Shown piece by piece: positions 22,301 through 32,808 of a stretch of 64,000 nucleotides of DNA; within the stretch, counting starts at the first letter, position 1, and each line of letters begins with the position of its first letter. Under the pieces are notes generated by a model. It was not told where the DNA came from, did not search any database, and saw nothing but the letters and a program-made list of their open reading frames with translations. Both the position numbers and the translations under genes were made by a program. The stretch is from Coptis chinensis (Eukaryota > Streptophyta > Magnoliopsida > Ranunculales > Ranunculaceae), in contig CM027383.1 of assembly GCA_015680905.1 (NCBI GenBank), forward strand, positions 85,717,001-85,781,000, read 5' to 3'.

Positions 22301-24052
22301 GCAATGGTACCCAAAATTAGGAAGATTCATATCAAGCAGCACGAAATCTGTCATCCTACCCAGGAGGGTTGCAAACTTGTAGAGGTTATGAATGAGTCCT
22401 GGCTGACCACGTGTTATGAAAATGTGAAGCACAAACTAATAGTTTTTGGAGTAGAAAATGGTAAAGTATGGATCTCATGAGAATGTATCACTAACATTAC
22501 CTTATACATGCCTTCTTGATATATGAGTTGATAGAGGCTCAAATTAGGCTTTTTGTCCAAGTTAGAGTTCTTTTGATATGAGTCTTGCTTCCAATTCTGG
22601 TAATCTCTTTCCTCGATTTAGAAGTTGATATACATGATGGATATCGTTTGATTCAGTTTCCTTCTTCAGTTTATGGACTTTTACCTCAATAGATGTATAC
22701 TCCAATTTGGAAATTGGTCATTATCCTTCAAAAAGACTTCTGAATGCTTTAGAAGTTTTCTGTGAGAGATTGATCCGAGTTCTGAACTGGTCACAACCAC
22801 TGAATTATGCTTTGACCGCATATGCCAGGCACGCGAATCTGTTACTTTCCTGATCCAATATTGCGTTGCCAATCTGATGACGGGCTTCTGGTGCATTCCT
22901 GTTGGCCACGTGTCCATAAGGCACTTGACGAGAAAATGTGCCCACGTATTTCGTGGACAACATCAGAGATATTCTCTTCAATTGGTTTAAGGAAACATGT
23001 CCTTTTGAGCTAGTCTAGTAGGGACTTCTTTGGAAACTGGGATTCTTTGATGTAGCCTTCGTTGTTTTGTATACTAGATGATCCTTTTGTTATCTTGCTA
23101 AATGGATGCTTGTATTTGCTCTCTTTTGTGGGCGGTTTGTCACTGACCAAATGAATAGCTTGAGTCTGATGCTAATATATCTAGGCAAAAAGGAAGAAAA
23201 CTAGAAGAGGAAGAAAAAAGAGAGAGGCTACTCTGGTGCTAATACTTCACAGGAATTCACAAAAATGATCTCCTTCCTAGAAAAGAAAATAGCTTCTTGA
23301 GTGTGGTGTGTGGCAATGCTACTGGTCATTAAAATGGATCACAATATAGATAGTTTGTCTTGAATGTGAAGGAATATTGTATTCAGTTGGTCTTGGGTTG
23401 TATTATGTTTAAAGACTACAATGCTGGGGATTCTTTACGATGGTTATAGCTACTCATGCAAGCTTTCTTGTTGTTCCATGTTAACATCTTGCTGGGATGG
23501 AGGACCCTCAACACCATTAGTTGATTGTCTTTGTTTTTCTTTAAGAGAGCTGGGTTTTCGAAATTCCATAAATGAGACTTTTTGTCATAGAGCGAAAAAC
23601 ATTTCTGCTTGCTTATGCACTGATGAACCACCCGTGTGCTAGATGATACTGTAATATTATATATCATCTAGAATTTGACGTTCTCTTCTTTTGGTTATGT
23701 AATTCCTGATGCAGATGTCACTTGTCTTCCACCCGCTGAAGAATGGAAAGATATTTCATGTATGGATCATGACTGTCCACAAGACATGGAGATTGTGACA
23801 GCTTGTAAGACTAATGATGGTCAAGAAAATGGAGTGGGAAGGCTTGAAGAGAATGAATTGCAAGGACCAGTTGATCTTCTTCCACCCCGTAGACGTAAGC
23901 CGTGTTACGGGTGGATTAGGGGTGATTCAAGTGATAATGAAGAGGGCTTAGTATTTTTTGAAACAGAAGCATCACGGAGAAAGGAGATGACCCGGAAAGT
24001 AGGGTATGCAAAAAGTCGCAAAAGCCGATGGGACATGCGAGAACCATTATAG
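19309..24052 (+). CDS. Gene A: AT-hook and WIYLD-domain protein, 209 aa
   Basis: Five coding exons by eye: 19,309-19,335, 19,474-19,569, 19,677-19,775, 21,851-21,920 and 23,715-24,052, all with GT/AG borders, 630 nt including the stop. Residues 2-9 (VRRGRPRK) form an AT-hook-like, DNA minor-groove motif. Residues about 12-74 match the WIYLD domain, known from SUVR1/2/4 histone methyltransferases, where it binds ubiquitin (AALDA-like RMDAAIDALHPMGYDIPLIR, then YQGHWEIIEQGPYI). An acidic linker (NEDSNDHDDTD) follows, then a C-terminal box RRRKPCYGWI...SRWDM that is basic and strongly conserved in gene B. There is no SET domain, so it is not a SUVR enzyme. It is probably nuclear and chromatin- or ubiquitin-linked by inference only. 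Start and exon phases agree fully with gene B. Confidence 0.85.
19776..21850 (+). other. Gene A intron 3
   Basis: A 2.1-kb intron. Much of it aligns with the corresponding intron of gene B (30,320-33,247). It has homopolymer and TA runs. I see no element with clear ends in it. Confidence 0.7.
21921..23714 (+). other. Gene A intron 4
   Basis: A 1.8-kb intron, partly alignable with gene B intron 4 (for example 22,700-23,000 with 35,490-35,800). No gene or element boundary recognised. Confidence 0.7.
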
Positions 24053-24549
24053 ATCTCTCTGCCGCTCTCCTTGTGCATGGATGTGCAGGATATAACCAGT
24101 TCGTGACCCAAACCCACCAATTGACTCAGTTTGTTACTGAAACTTTGAAATGTAACTTATGTAAGTTGTGTCTGTTAACTTGTTACAGTAGAAAAAACCT
24201 GTCAGTTAGCATATGTATGGTAATGTAGTGTGATATGTTGCTGTAGGCTTAGAATGCTTCAATTCCTCACAATGTTTTTATCTCAGCACTGTTTTGATGG
24301 AAATAGATTATTTCCTCGCACAATTTTTTTATCTCCGCAACTTCTTGTGAAAATTGATGAAAGTAGCCATTTTGTGTGTTTTACATTCAGATCCAATGAG
24401 TAGTTTTTTAGAAGAATTTCACATTTTCACACTTACCCATATGCATTGAATAGTTTTTCATAAACTCAGTGGCCAGCTCAGTAGCCTTAAATAATTTGAT
24501 ATTGTTGCAAGAGTGCTGCACATCGTTATCGTTGAGATATTGGGCACGA
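24053..24549 (+). other. Gene A 3' region
   Basis: It aligns with 37,121-37,440 downstream of gene B up to about 24,400, so the duplicated unit includes the 3' UTR. No polyadenylation signal could be fixed with confidence. Confidence 0.5.
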
Positions 24550-24552
24550 TTA

Positions 24553-25072
24553 GAGCATTTCCAATGCAAGCAATTTTTTTTCACCTTCATGTATGACTAT
24601 TTTTCCTATTTACTATTTTTGTGGTGAAAAACAAGAAAAGGTTGCCCAATGCAGAAGTGATTTTAAACCTCCGACGGAATGTTTGATTCTGTCTGAATGT
24701 AAAAATCGAAAAAACGCGTCGAACGGAATGAAACATCGGTCTGTTAAAAAAAAAATCGAAAAAAAAGTTAACAAAAAAAACTGAAAAAAAAAATCTAAAA
24801 AACACGCGAGCTCGGTCGAAACAGAATGTTTCATTCCGTCCGGAAAAAAAAAACTGAAAAAATTAAAAAAAAAACACACACACACAACACGGAATAAAAC
24901 ATTCCGTCCAAAGCTCACAACTTAGTGAAAATCTCAGTAACAAGTGCTATCATTGTTGTGACTTAGTTACAAGTCACTGACTTTGTCAATCTTGCATTGG
25001 GCAAAGATTTTTTAGTATTCAAAGATGAAAACTCTCAATTTCTCTTCATAATGACTTGCATTGGAAATGCTC
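24553..25072. mobile_element. Tourist-like (PIF/Harbinger) MITE
   Basis: Perfect ends GAGCATTTCCAATGCAAG and CTTGCATTGGAAATGCTC, flanked by TTA on both sides (24,550-24,552 and 25,073-25,075). It is 520 bp with many A and T runs and no coding content. Confidence 0.93.
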
Positions 25073-25528
25073 TTACCAGCGAAAATTGCCAATCAAGAGT
25101 ATTAAGGGACGATCATAGGAACATACAGTTGTTCCGCCTCTGAAGTTATTCCCTTCGGTAGTTGGTGCATGCTATTTCTGCGAGGCAAATGATACTGCAA
25201 TGCCTTTTCTGTTTTTAGAGTATCTCTAGGTGGTGGTAGCATACTCTTTATATTTGATGAAAAAGTTTGGAGAAGCCGGTCGCAAATTTCGACCAACTCT
25301 AGGTGGTCGCAAATTTCGACCAACTCCTCTTCGACCGCAAAATTCATTGTAGGGGCCACCATACGCGCCAATACTAAAGGCGCGTGCTATCGAACCGGAA
25401 TTTCAAGAAATTGCTTCATTCTCACCCAATACTCCAAAACTATCTCCACAACTATGACTTCTTCTTTATCATTGTAAAAAACTAGCCAACATACCGACGT
25501 TCTGAATCAACTCAACAATCTTGTTATT

Positions 25529-25900
25529 TTGATACACTCGATCAAGAGTGTATACTCATACACTCTTGCGTTGTCATGCAAGTATATGAACAAAATGTGT
25601 CCTAAAGCACCACATTGTCAAGGTTATATACTCATACATAGAAGTTGTAACGAAGATGGTGAAGAAGTAAGATTTTTGAAATGCATGTATGATATATGTC
25701 CTGGTATGGAATATATATATATGGAGACAGTTTGTTGATATGAACGTGTTTGTGGCGAGGATGATCATTGGTATATGTATTGCCCCTATGCACAGGTATC
25801 ATGCCCAAATGGTTGTGATAGTGTTAAAGAGCTGAAAAAGTTTGCAAACCTTGAAGGAAAATGTCTTGATCTATTGAAGTGTTAGTGTGTGGAAAATGTG
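25529..25900 (+). pseudogene. Unrecognised cysteine-rich coding remnant in Harbinger-2
   Basis: A plus-strand frame with a stop reads CPKAPHCQGY, FLKCMYDICPG, then YCPYAQVSCPNGCDSVKELK. The paired cysteines suggest a zinc-binding piece, but I cannot name the family. It is antisense to the transposase, beyond its 3' end. Confidence 0.3.
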
Positions 25901-26048
25901 AGTGGTTAGGTGCTGTAATAGAAAAGGTTAAGAGTGGTTAGAGTGTTGCAATGTGAGTGGTTAATGTTAATTATTTTATTTTCTATGATTATATAATTTT
26001 TTTTAATATGAATAAACTTTAATTTTATATAAATATATATTAGTTTAA

Positions 26049-26056
<8 letters not shown>

Positions 26057-26121
<65 letters not shown>
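26057..26121. repeat. (TA)n microsatellite
   Basis: About 65 bases of TA repeat between the transposase 3' end and the element end. Confidence 0.97.
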
Positions 26122-26123
<2 letters not shown>

Positions 26124-26195
26124 AATAGAAATTGATTAACATTGTTTATTGATGATTAAAAATAAAAATGCATCTACGAAATTAAATTACAACAA

Positions 26196-27523
26196 TCAAT
26201 GTCGGTCACCCCTAATGCTCCATAGATGCTCGACAAGGTCGTTTTTAAGTCTATCATGCATAATCTTTGATTGAACTCGTAGAGTCCCCTCAATGTAGTG
26301 TTCCCGAGTAGGTGGAATCTGTGGTTGCCCTTCTGGATCAGGAATGGACTTCCTTATTTCATAATTTTTATTCTTAGCTCCGATTATCATATTGTACAGT
26401 ATGATACATACTCTCATAACAGTACACATTGTCTCCACATGCCATAATTTGCAAGGTTTTGCTAAAATCCCAAATTTAGCTTGCAAAACCCCAAAAACTC
26501 TTTCAATATTTTTTCTTGCAGCTTCTTGCATTGTTGTGAACCACTTCGTCTTTAGAGCATTAGGGTTTGAAATTGTTTGTATAAATGCCGCATAGTCAGG
26601 ATAGATACCATCAGCTAAATAATAACCCATATTATAGCTATGCTAATTTACATCAAAATAAATAGGTGGAGAAGTATCATTGATCACGTGCTCAAATACT
26701 GACGAGTTGTCCAACACGTTGATGTCATTGTGTGACCCTGGCATCCCAAAGAAAGAATGTCATATCCACAGGTATTCGGTTGCAACAACTTCGAGAATAA
26801 CAGATGGTTTTTCAGAACGACCACTTTAAGCACCTTGCCATCCAGTTGGACAATTATGTCATACCTAATGCTTCCCAACATACCCGGCCATCCATGTATA
26901 GCAGAATGTGCAAACAAGCGTTCTGTATCTGCAATATTTGGCCTTCGCAAGTAGACTGAACCGTACAATTTGATAATTGCATCACAGAAATGCCTCAACA
27001 CCTGGTTTCCAGTTTGCTCGGAAATGTATAATTGATCGTCAAGTTGATCAGCCACCGTACCATAACCAAGAATACGCAAAGCTACAGCCACCTTGATCAG
27101 AGGATCTATACCAGGTTTACCAACATTGTTAAATTTAGGCTGAAAGTACTTAAAATGAGTCTGAACATCGTTGAAGATGTGAAGAAATAAAGATTTTTTC
27201 ATACGAAAGCGCCATTTGAAATCTTCTATCGGAAAGACAGGACGATCGACGAAGTAGTTGGCCTTCAAAATTTCCAAAGTCAGAGTATAGTTTATATGTT
27301 TCACTTTTCGACCCTTCTTTGAACCACCATGTGGTGCCTTCGGAGCATGTACTTGTGCTTGTGCAAGTACAGCCAAATGGTGTTTCATAAGGGGAATGAC
27401 GTTAACAAATTCTTCATAAAGACTATCTACTGAGTCTTCTGCTGAAGAAGATGAAGAAGAAGACGACGATGAAGATGAAGATGAAGATTGAAGGGGAAAC
27501 ATCTTATACATTTCATGATCCAT
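26196..27523 (-). pseudogene. PIF/Harbinger transposase (HARBI1/ALP1-like)
   Basis: The minus-strand ATG at 27,523 opens MDHEMYKMFPLQ followed by 15 serines. A conserved N-terminal region follows: FKWRFRMKKSLFLHIFNDVQ, then DPLIKVAVALRILGYGTVAD, SEQTGNQVLRHFCDAIIKLY and AIHGWPGMLGSI. The usual first catalytic motif (IDCMHW) after GMLGSI is missing through a deletion, and the frame is then disturbed. The second block (FFGMPGSHNDINVLD) is present in another frame. After a stop the C-terminal block continues as MGYYLADGIYPDYAAFIQTI and NIERVFGVLQAKFGI. It is therefore inactive. Related plant proteins are DDE-type nucleases, some domesticated. Confidence 0.88.
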
Positions 27524-28164
27524 TTTTTGGCAATGTGTGTGTTGTTTGTTAAGGATTGATGTGAAATGGTTAAGTTGTTTGATAAAAATGTTTGAGTTGA
27601 GTGTATGTAAAATGAAAAAGGAGATGAGTGAAGATATAGGAGGTAGAAATCCGGCCGTTTTTTGCCCGTTTTTTTTTCCATTGGAGCACGTGCCATTGGC
27701 AATAGCGCGCGCCAGTAGTAGTGGCGTGCATTAGTAGTGGTCAAAGTCAAAAGAAAGTCGGACAACATTTGTAATGGCGCGCGACATTACTATTGTCGCT
27801 CCGCATCCGCATCCAAGTTGCCAAATTTGCGAACAAGAATGCGAACAAACATGTGATACAACCGTGAATGAGGCCACCTAGAGATGGAATTCCGAGATAT
27901 TCCGAACTTTTTCTTCAAATATGAAGAAAAAGATATGTTATACTACCACCTAGAGATGCTCTTATGTACTTTATTGGTGCTTTTCTTTATGTAAAGTTGT
28001 AAAGTGGGTAACAAATACACAATTTTATTGGGAATGTTCTTTAGAGCAAAGAGCCCATTGGACACGTATTTCAGATTTAATTGTAGGATAACAACTGCCT
28101 TATTGAAGAAACTTTCAACATCCCATTCAAATAATCGACTACCTTGTTTCTTTGAATAAATTTA

Positions 28165-28917
28165 GGGGCGCGGTATTGGCACCCCGATAAATGGGACTAG
28201 TACCCCTTTGACAAAAAGTAAAACAATAATGGTTATTTTTTATATGTCTTTTTACACCCTACATGTCTATAGTTCTATGGCAGGCAGTTGTCGCGAGATC
28301 TCATATCCCACGGCAGGCAACTGCCGCGAGATTACACAATCCACAGCATCGGGTTGCCGCAAGATCGCATATCCCACGGCAGGTAGTTGCCGCGGCATAT
28401 TTTTTTTTGTGTTTTTTGTTTTTTTTTTTACTTCAAATTTTGTGTATTGAACACACACGACATATGAATACCTTATTTTCTTCTTTAAATTTTTTTTATA
28501 CACTCTAAGAACAATACCAAAACCATGACAAAAAAAATATACAATCGAGCCATAATTTTGCTATCTCGCGACAAATATTTTCATATGCTATAAGAAAATT
28601 TTGTGATCAAATTAATGAAGAAGAGTTTTGATAATTAACACAAGTAAAGACTCCATTTTAGTAAACAAAATCATCTCGCAGCAACTAACTGTTTTTTATG
28701 GTAGCTATTAAATTTTTTTTTTAAAAAAAAAGACCCACGACAGCCACCTTCCGTGGGATATGAAATCTCGCGGCAACCCGATGCTTTGGATTGTGCGATC
28801 CCGCAGCAGATACTTGCTGTTAGTGTTTTTTGTTAGTGTTTTTTGTTTATTTAATAGAAGGTGCTAGTATCCTTAAATTGGGTGCTAGTCCCATTTATGG
28901 GGTGCCAATCCGCTGCC
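28165..28917. mobile_element. Mutator-like MITE upstream of gene B
   Basis: About 40-bp inverted ends (GCGGTATTGGCACCCC at the left, GGGGTGCCAATCCGC at the right) are flanked by a perfect 9-bp duplication, ATAAATTTA, at 28,156-28,164 and 28,918-28,926. Inside each end is a short series of CCGCGAGAT/CCCACGGCAGG repeats facing each other. No transposase. It lies about 200-300 bases upstream of gene B's untranslated exon, so it could affect its promoter. Confidence 0.92.
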
Positions 28918-29129
28918 ATAAATTTAAGACATCTTACGTTTGCCATTTGAGGTAAAAAGACAAAGCTTGGAAACGACGTTTCATCTCTTCTTAGCCTAAG
29001 AATTAAACAGAGAACCTCACGACTAGCCATATGAGGACTCATCACTAACCACTCATTGTGCCTCGAAGTACGTGTCACACTAATGTTCAGGCGAATGTGC
29101 ACCCTTACGTTGACTATTTCTAAGACTTA

Positions 29130-29264
29130 CATTACTTCACGGCACAGCAGGTCCTGCAATCTTTCTCTCCTCTGTTTTCTAACAAAAACAAAAACATTTC
29201 AAAACTTTGTTTTCTCTCTCTCTATATGTGCCAAAAGCCCAAAACACACATCACATTGTAAAAG
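29130..29264 (+). promoter_or_regulatory. Gene B 5' untranslated exon
   Basis: A CT-rich leader with (TC)n near 29,215 ends at a GTAAC donor at 29,265, equivalent to gene A's exon ending CATTGCAAAG. The intron that follows is 630 bp (29,265-29,894). The 5' limit is a guess. Confidence 0.55.
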
Positions 29265-29912
29265 GTAACAACTTTACTCTCTCTTGTTTCTTTTCTTTTT
29301 GAAAAAAAAAATTCTGTTATATGGTTTAACTGTTTAAGCTTTGGGTTTTGTTTCTTGGGCATGGTTTGTTGAGTATGGTAGTTAAATCATGTTGTTGTTG
29401 TTTTTTTTTTTTTTTTTTTTTTTAAAGTTGAGCATTTGTTGTTTTTGCTGTTTTTAGGCTTTACCAACAATTTGAACTAAGTGAAGTGTTTGGTTCTATA
29501 GAGTTGGTGGTTTCTAGACTTTGGCAAGAATCATTCTTTTGCCTTCATCATTATTTCTTCTTAGCATGAGTACTAGAAAATAATGGTTCTTTTGTGGTTT
29601 TGTTAATTTACATTTTGATTACATACATTTTTACTTTTGTATGTAAGTTTTAACTTTCAAGAATTTGGTGAATTAGCATTTATGGTTTCAAAGTTTCTTT
29701 ATTTTTTGTGTGGATTACTAGTTCTGTTATGTTTGGAGAAAATGGGACTGAGTAGAGAGACAAGGGATCAAATGTATAGGTAGAATAGTGATGGATCAAC
29801 TTCTGGTGTTTGTTAAATAGACAAGTAAATTTTGGGTATTTAGCTTAACGGTATTTGTATTAACACTTTGTTGCTTTCTTGAATGTCGTTGTAGGTATAC
29901 TAGTATCTGCCG

Positions 29913-32767
29913 ATGGCACCTAGAGGTAGACCAAGGAAGGTTAGTACATCTTCTCGGGTTATTATTGAACATTTTTCTTCTCCATATCTTTTGGAAAATA
30001 TCATTGCAGGCAGGTAATATGCGTATTGATGCTGCCATAGCTAAAGTAAGCTGTTTGGGATATGAAACCCCTTTAATACGACGCACGGTGAATAAACTTT
30101 TGAAGGTACGTTTTCACTCTGAAATGACTTGGAATGCTGTAACCTGTTATTTGACAACCTCAATGATACAAGGATTATTTTATTATTATTTTTTTGTTTT
30201 TCTTATGTCTCCTTTTGTAGGTTTATGATGGAGAATGGGTTTTTATTGAGGATGACAACTACAAGGTTGTTGTTGAAACACTTCTGGATGATCAGGAAGA
30301 AGAACTGAAATTGCTCACGGTAAACAATCATATCCTGTCTTATACTTCTGCTCAATAACTTGTACTTGCAAATGAGCGTAGGGTTAAATTATTTGGTTTT
30401 GCTTGCATTGACTGTCATTTCTCAATCTAAACGGAAGTTACTTTTGAAGCGGGTAAGAGTTTGGAAAATATACATATCTTTGAATTTCTAAACGAAAATT
30501 GTAGTGGTTGTGAGTGTAGTTTCAGTTCTGTAATCACTACATCTTGCTTTAGGTTTTTTAAGTAAAATTAATCGGTTTATTTGGGTCCTAGTAGGGTTAG
30601 TTTTCTTATTACTTTATAGGTTTAGATAACTTAAAAGAATATGAGTATTCTGATTTTGCCTTACATCTATGCTCGAAAATGAAGTCACAGGCTTCACAAC
30701 CTTTTACCCCAGAGTGTTCCTTAAGGTACTGTGTTAAGTCCTTGCATAGGTCTTTACCCATCCCCTTTAGCACACTGCCGGGCATGCATTGTGTACCCAG
30801 AGAAAAGATAAGAGTGTCAAGCTATGCCTAGCTTCAAAAAACTTCCAACATTGTCGCATGTTTCTCTTCATGTACGCATCTAATTTCTGCTTTATATTTT
30901 CTTTTTCTCTTTTCTTGCCTAAGAACATAAGTGCATTGGACTCATGAAAATCACCATCCATCCCAAGAATCCTCTGAATTTAATCCTTTTCAATCTCCAC
31001 TTAAACTTTATTTTATGTTGATATTGTGGGGTGGGATAATTGACAAGGATGATGAGGAACAAACCAAGTGAGGAGATAACTTAAAGTGGTGGAGATCGTA
31101 TTCAAGCTTCTGGGGAGGTTAAGAATGTAGAAACATTGGGGGAGGAGTGGTTCATATTTTACTACTTGTTTTAATAAGCTTTATCTGGATTTGAGATTTG
31201 AGGAGAGGACAGACCTATTAACTTAGTTGTATTAGAATGATGTTGAGCTTTATTAGCTGACTGTTGATTTCTCCTTTATTATATATACATAAAATTTATT
31301 ATTCCCATTCATCTTGTGGTATGCATATGTTTGAAAAAAAAAATCTTAATGCAACGATTTTCACTTGTATTGTCCATGAGGTAACACTATCCAATATAAT
31401 GGAATATGCACTAGAAAAAATCTTACGATCTTGCAAGTAATTGTTGTGGAGCTAAAAGAGAACTTGTTGGAAAGCTGTGAGCCGGGGCACATGCAAAGCT
31501 TGTTGGTTTAAGCAAGTAATACCCTAAAGTTGTTATCACTGCTTTTTATTCTTCGATTTTCACTCATCTTTACTGCCTTTAAGCTGGTGTGGGTGACTTG
31601 CTAAAGTCACCTTCGTCTATCTAGCATATTGCTTCTTTTCCTTGGGATTCATCTTTCCTTAGCTTTCACAATTTCTTAGATTTTAGGTTCATACAAATGG
31701 GTATGATTGTTTGATTTACTTTGGCTGTCTCTTTAGGTCTAATAACTCTATAAAGACTTCTGTCTTCCTTTATTTTTCCACTGCTAAAATTAATTAAGAT
31801 ATGGTCAGCATCCTATTGGATGACGGATTTTAAGAGCTTATAACTCTAGTGTATATCTATAAAGAAGAAGAAAATAAATAAATAAAGAACTTTTGTAGTA
31901 CATATATGAGGTCTTGTGAAACATTTTGCACTGGAATCTTTTCAGTTGAGTCCTAACTCAGTTTCAGTATGAAATTGGGTTCAAAATCCTTCCTCACTCT
32001 AAATGAGATTATTTTTTTTCCTATATATAAATAAAACACCTCAAAACACACATTGTTGATCCTTATTGAAAGAATAGAAAAACAAATGGGTAGAAAATTT
32101 TCAGCCATTGTTAGTAATTAGTGGGCGCCCAGGCCTCTAGTCCGTAATGACCTAGCTGGTTTTGTTGACTTCAGGAGTGTATTTATGGTGTTGGTTACTT
32201 GCTATGAAGCACGGACACTCCTCTATGGGCAACGTATCCGTGTCGGACACATATCGGACACCGACACTCCCCGACATGTGTCCGATACTCGATTTGGAGT
32301 GTCGGATTTATTAATTAATTTTTAGAATTTCCGACACTCCGTGGACACGCTAGGGACACAAGGGGACACTTCTACATTTTATTCCTATTTTTTTAAAAGT
32401 GATTAAAATACTTAAAAGAAGACACAACTTGGGTAGGGGTTTTATTTCACTCTTGAAATAAGAAAAATGATGCACAATGCATGACTGCGCTTGATGATTG
32501 CCAAGTCCTTTTTATATATATTTGTTACAAATCTTCTGTAATTGTTATTTCTTTCGTTACCATTAATTTGCATTATTAGGCATGGGCATGCATGTTGTTG
32601 TTTAATACTTTAGAGTTGGACATGTTCAAAACTAGTGTTCATATTTTGATTAAAATTTGGTGGAGAATGTTAAATATCAATTATATATATATATGGGCAT
32701 ATGGCTATGATGTGCACATAAGAATGTGGCTCTATCCCTCCTATATATATATTTACACGTTAAAAAG

Positions 32768-32808
<41 letters not shown>

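Larger units (their letters stand above)
25218..27961 (-). mobile_element. Harbinger-2: PIF/Harbinger element with a broken transposase
   Basis: The ends GAGTATCTCTAGGTGGTGGT (25,218) and ACCACCTAGAGATGCTC (27,961) are inverted repeats, flanked by TTA at 25,215-25,217 and 27,962-27,964. Its subterminal parts match Harbinger-1 on both sides. It has a transposase gene on the minus strand but no ORF1. It is 2,744 bp and, as sequenced, cannot code for a full set of transposition proteins. Confidence 0.93.

Noticed and set aside
21812-22304. Minus-strand frames across gene A exon 4 and intron 4
   Set aside because: Antisense to a supported exon, with no family features or conserved counterpart in gene B.
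24584-24918. Small lysine-rich or phenylalanine-rich proteins in the Tourist-like MITE
   Set aside because: Products of A and T runs inside a 520-bp MITE.
28208-28508. Protein with TAGxCREI-type repeats
   Set aside because: Translation of the inverted repeat clusters of a Mutator-like MITE; no family features.
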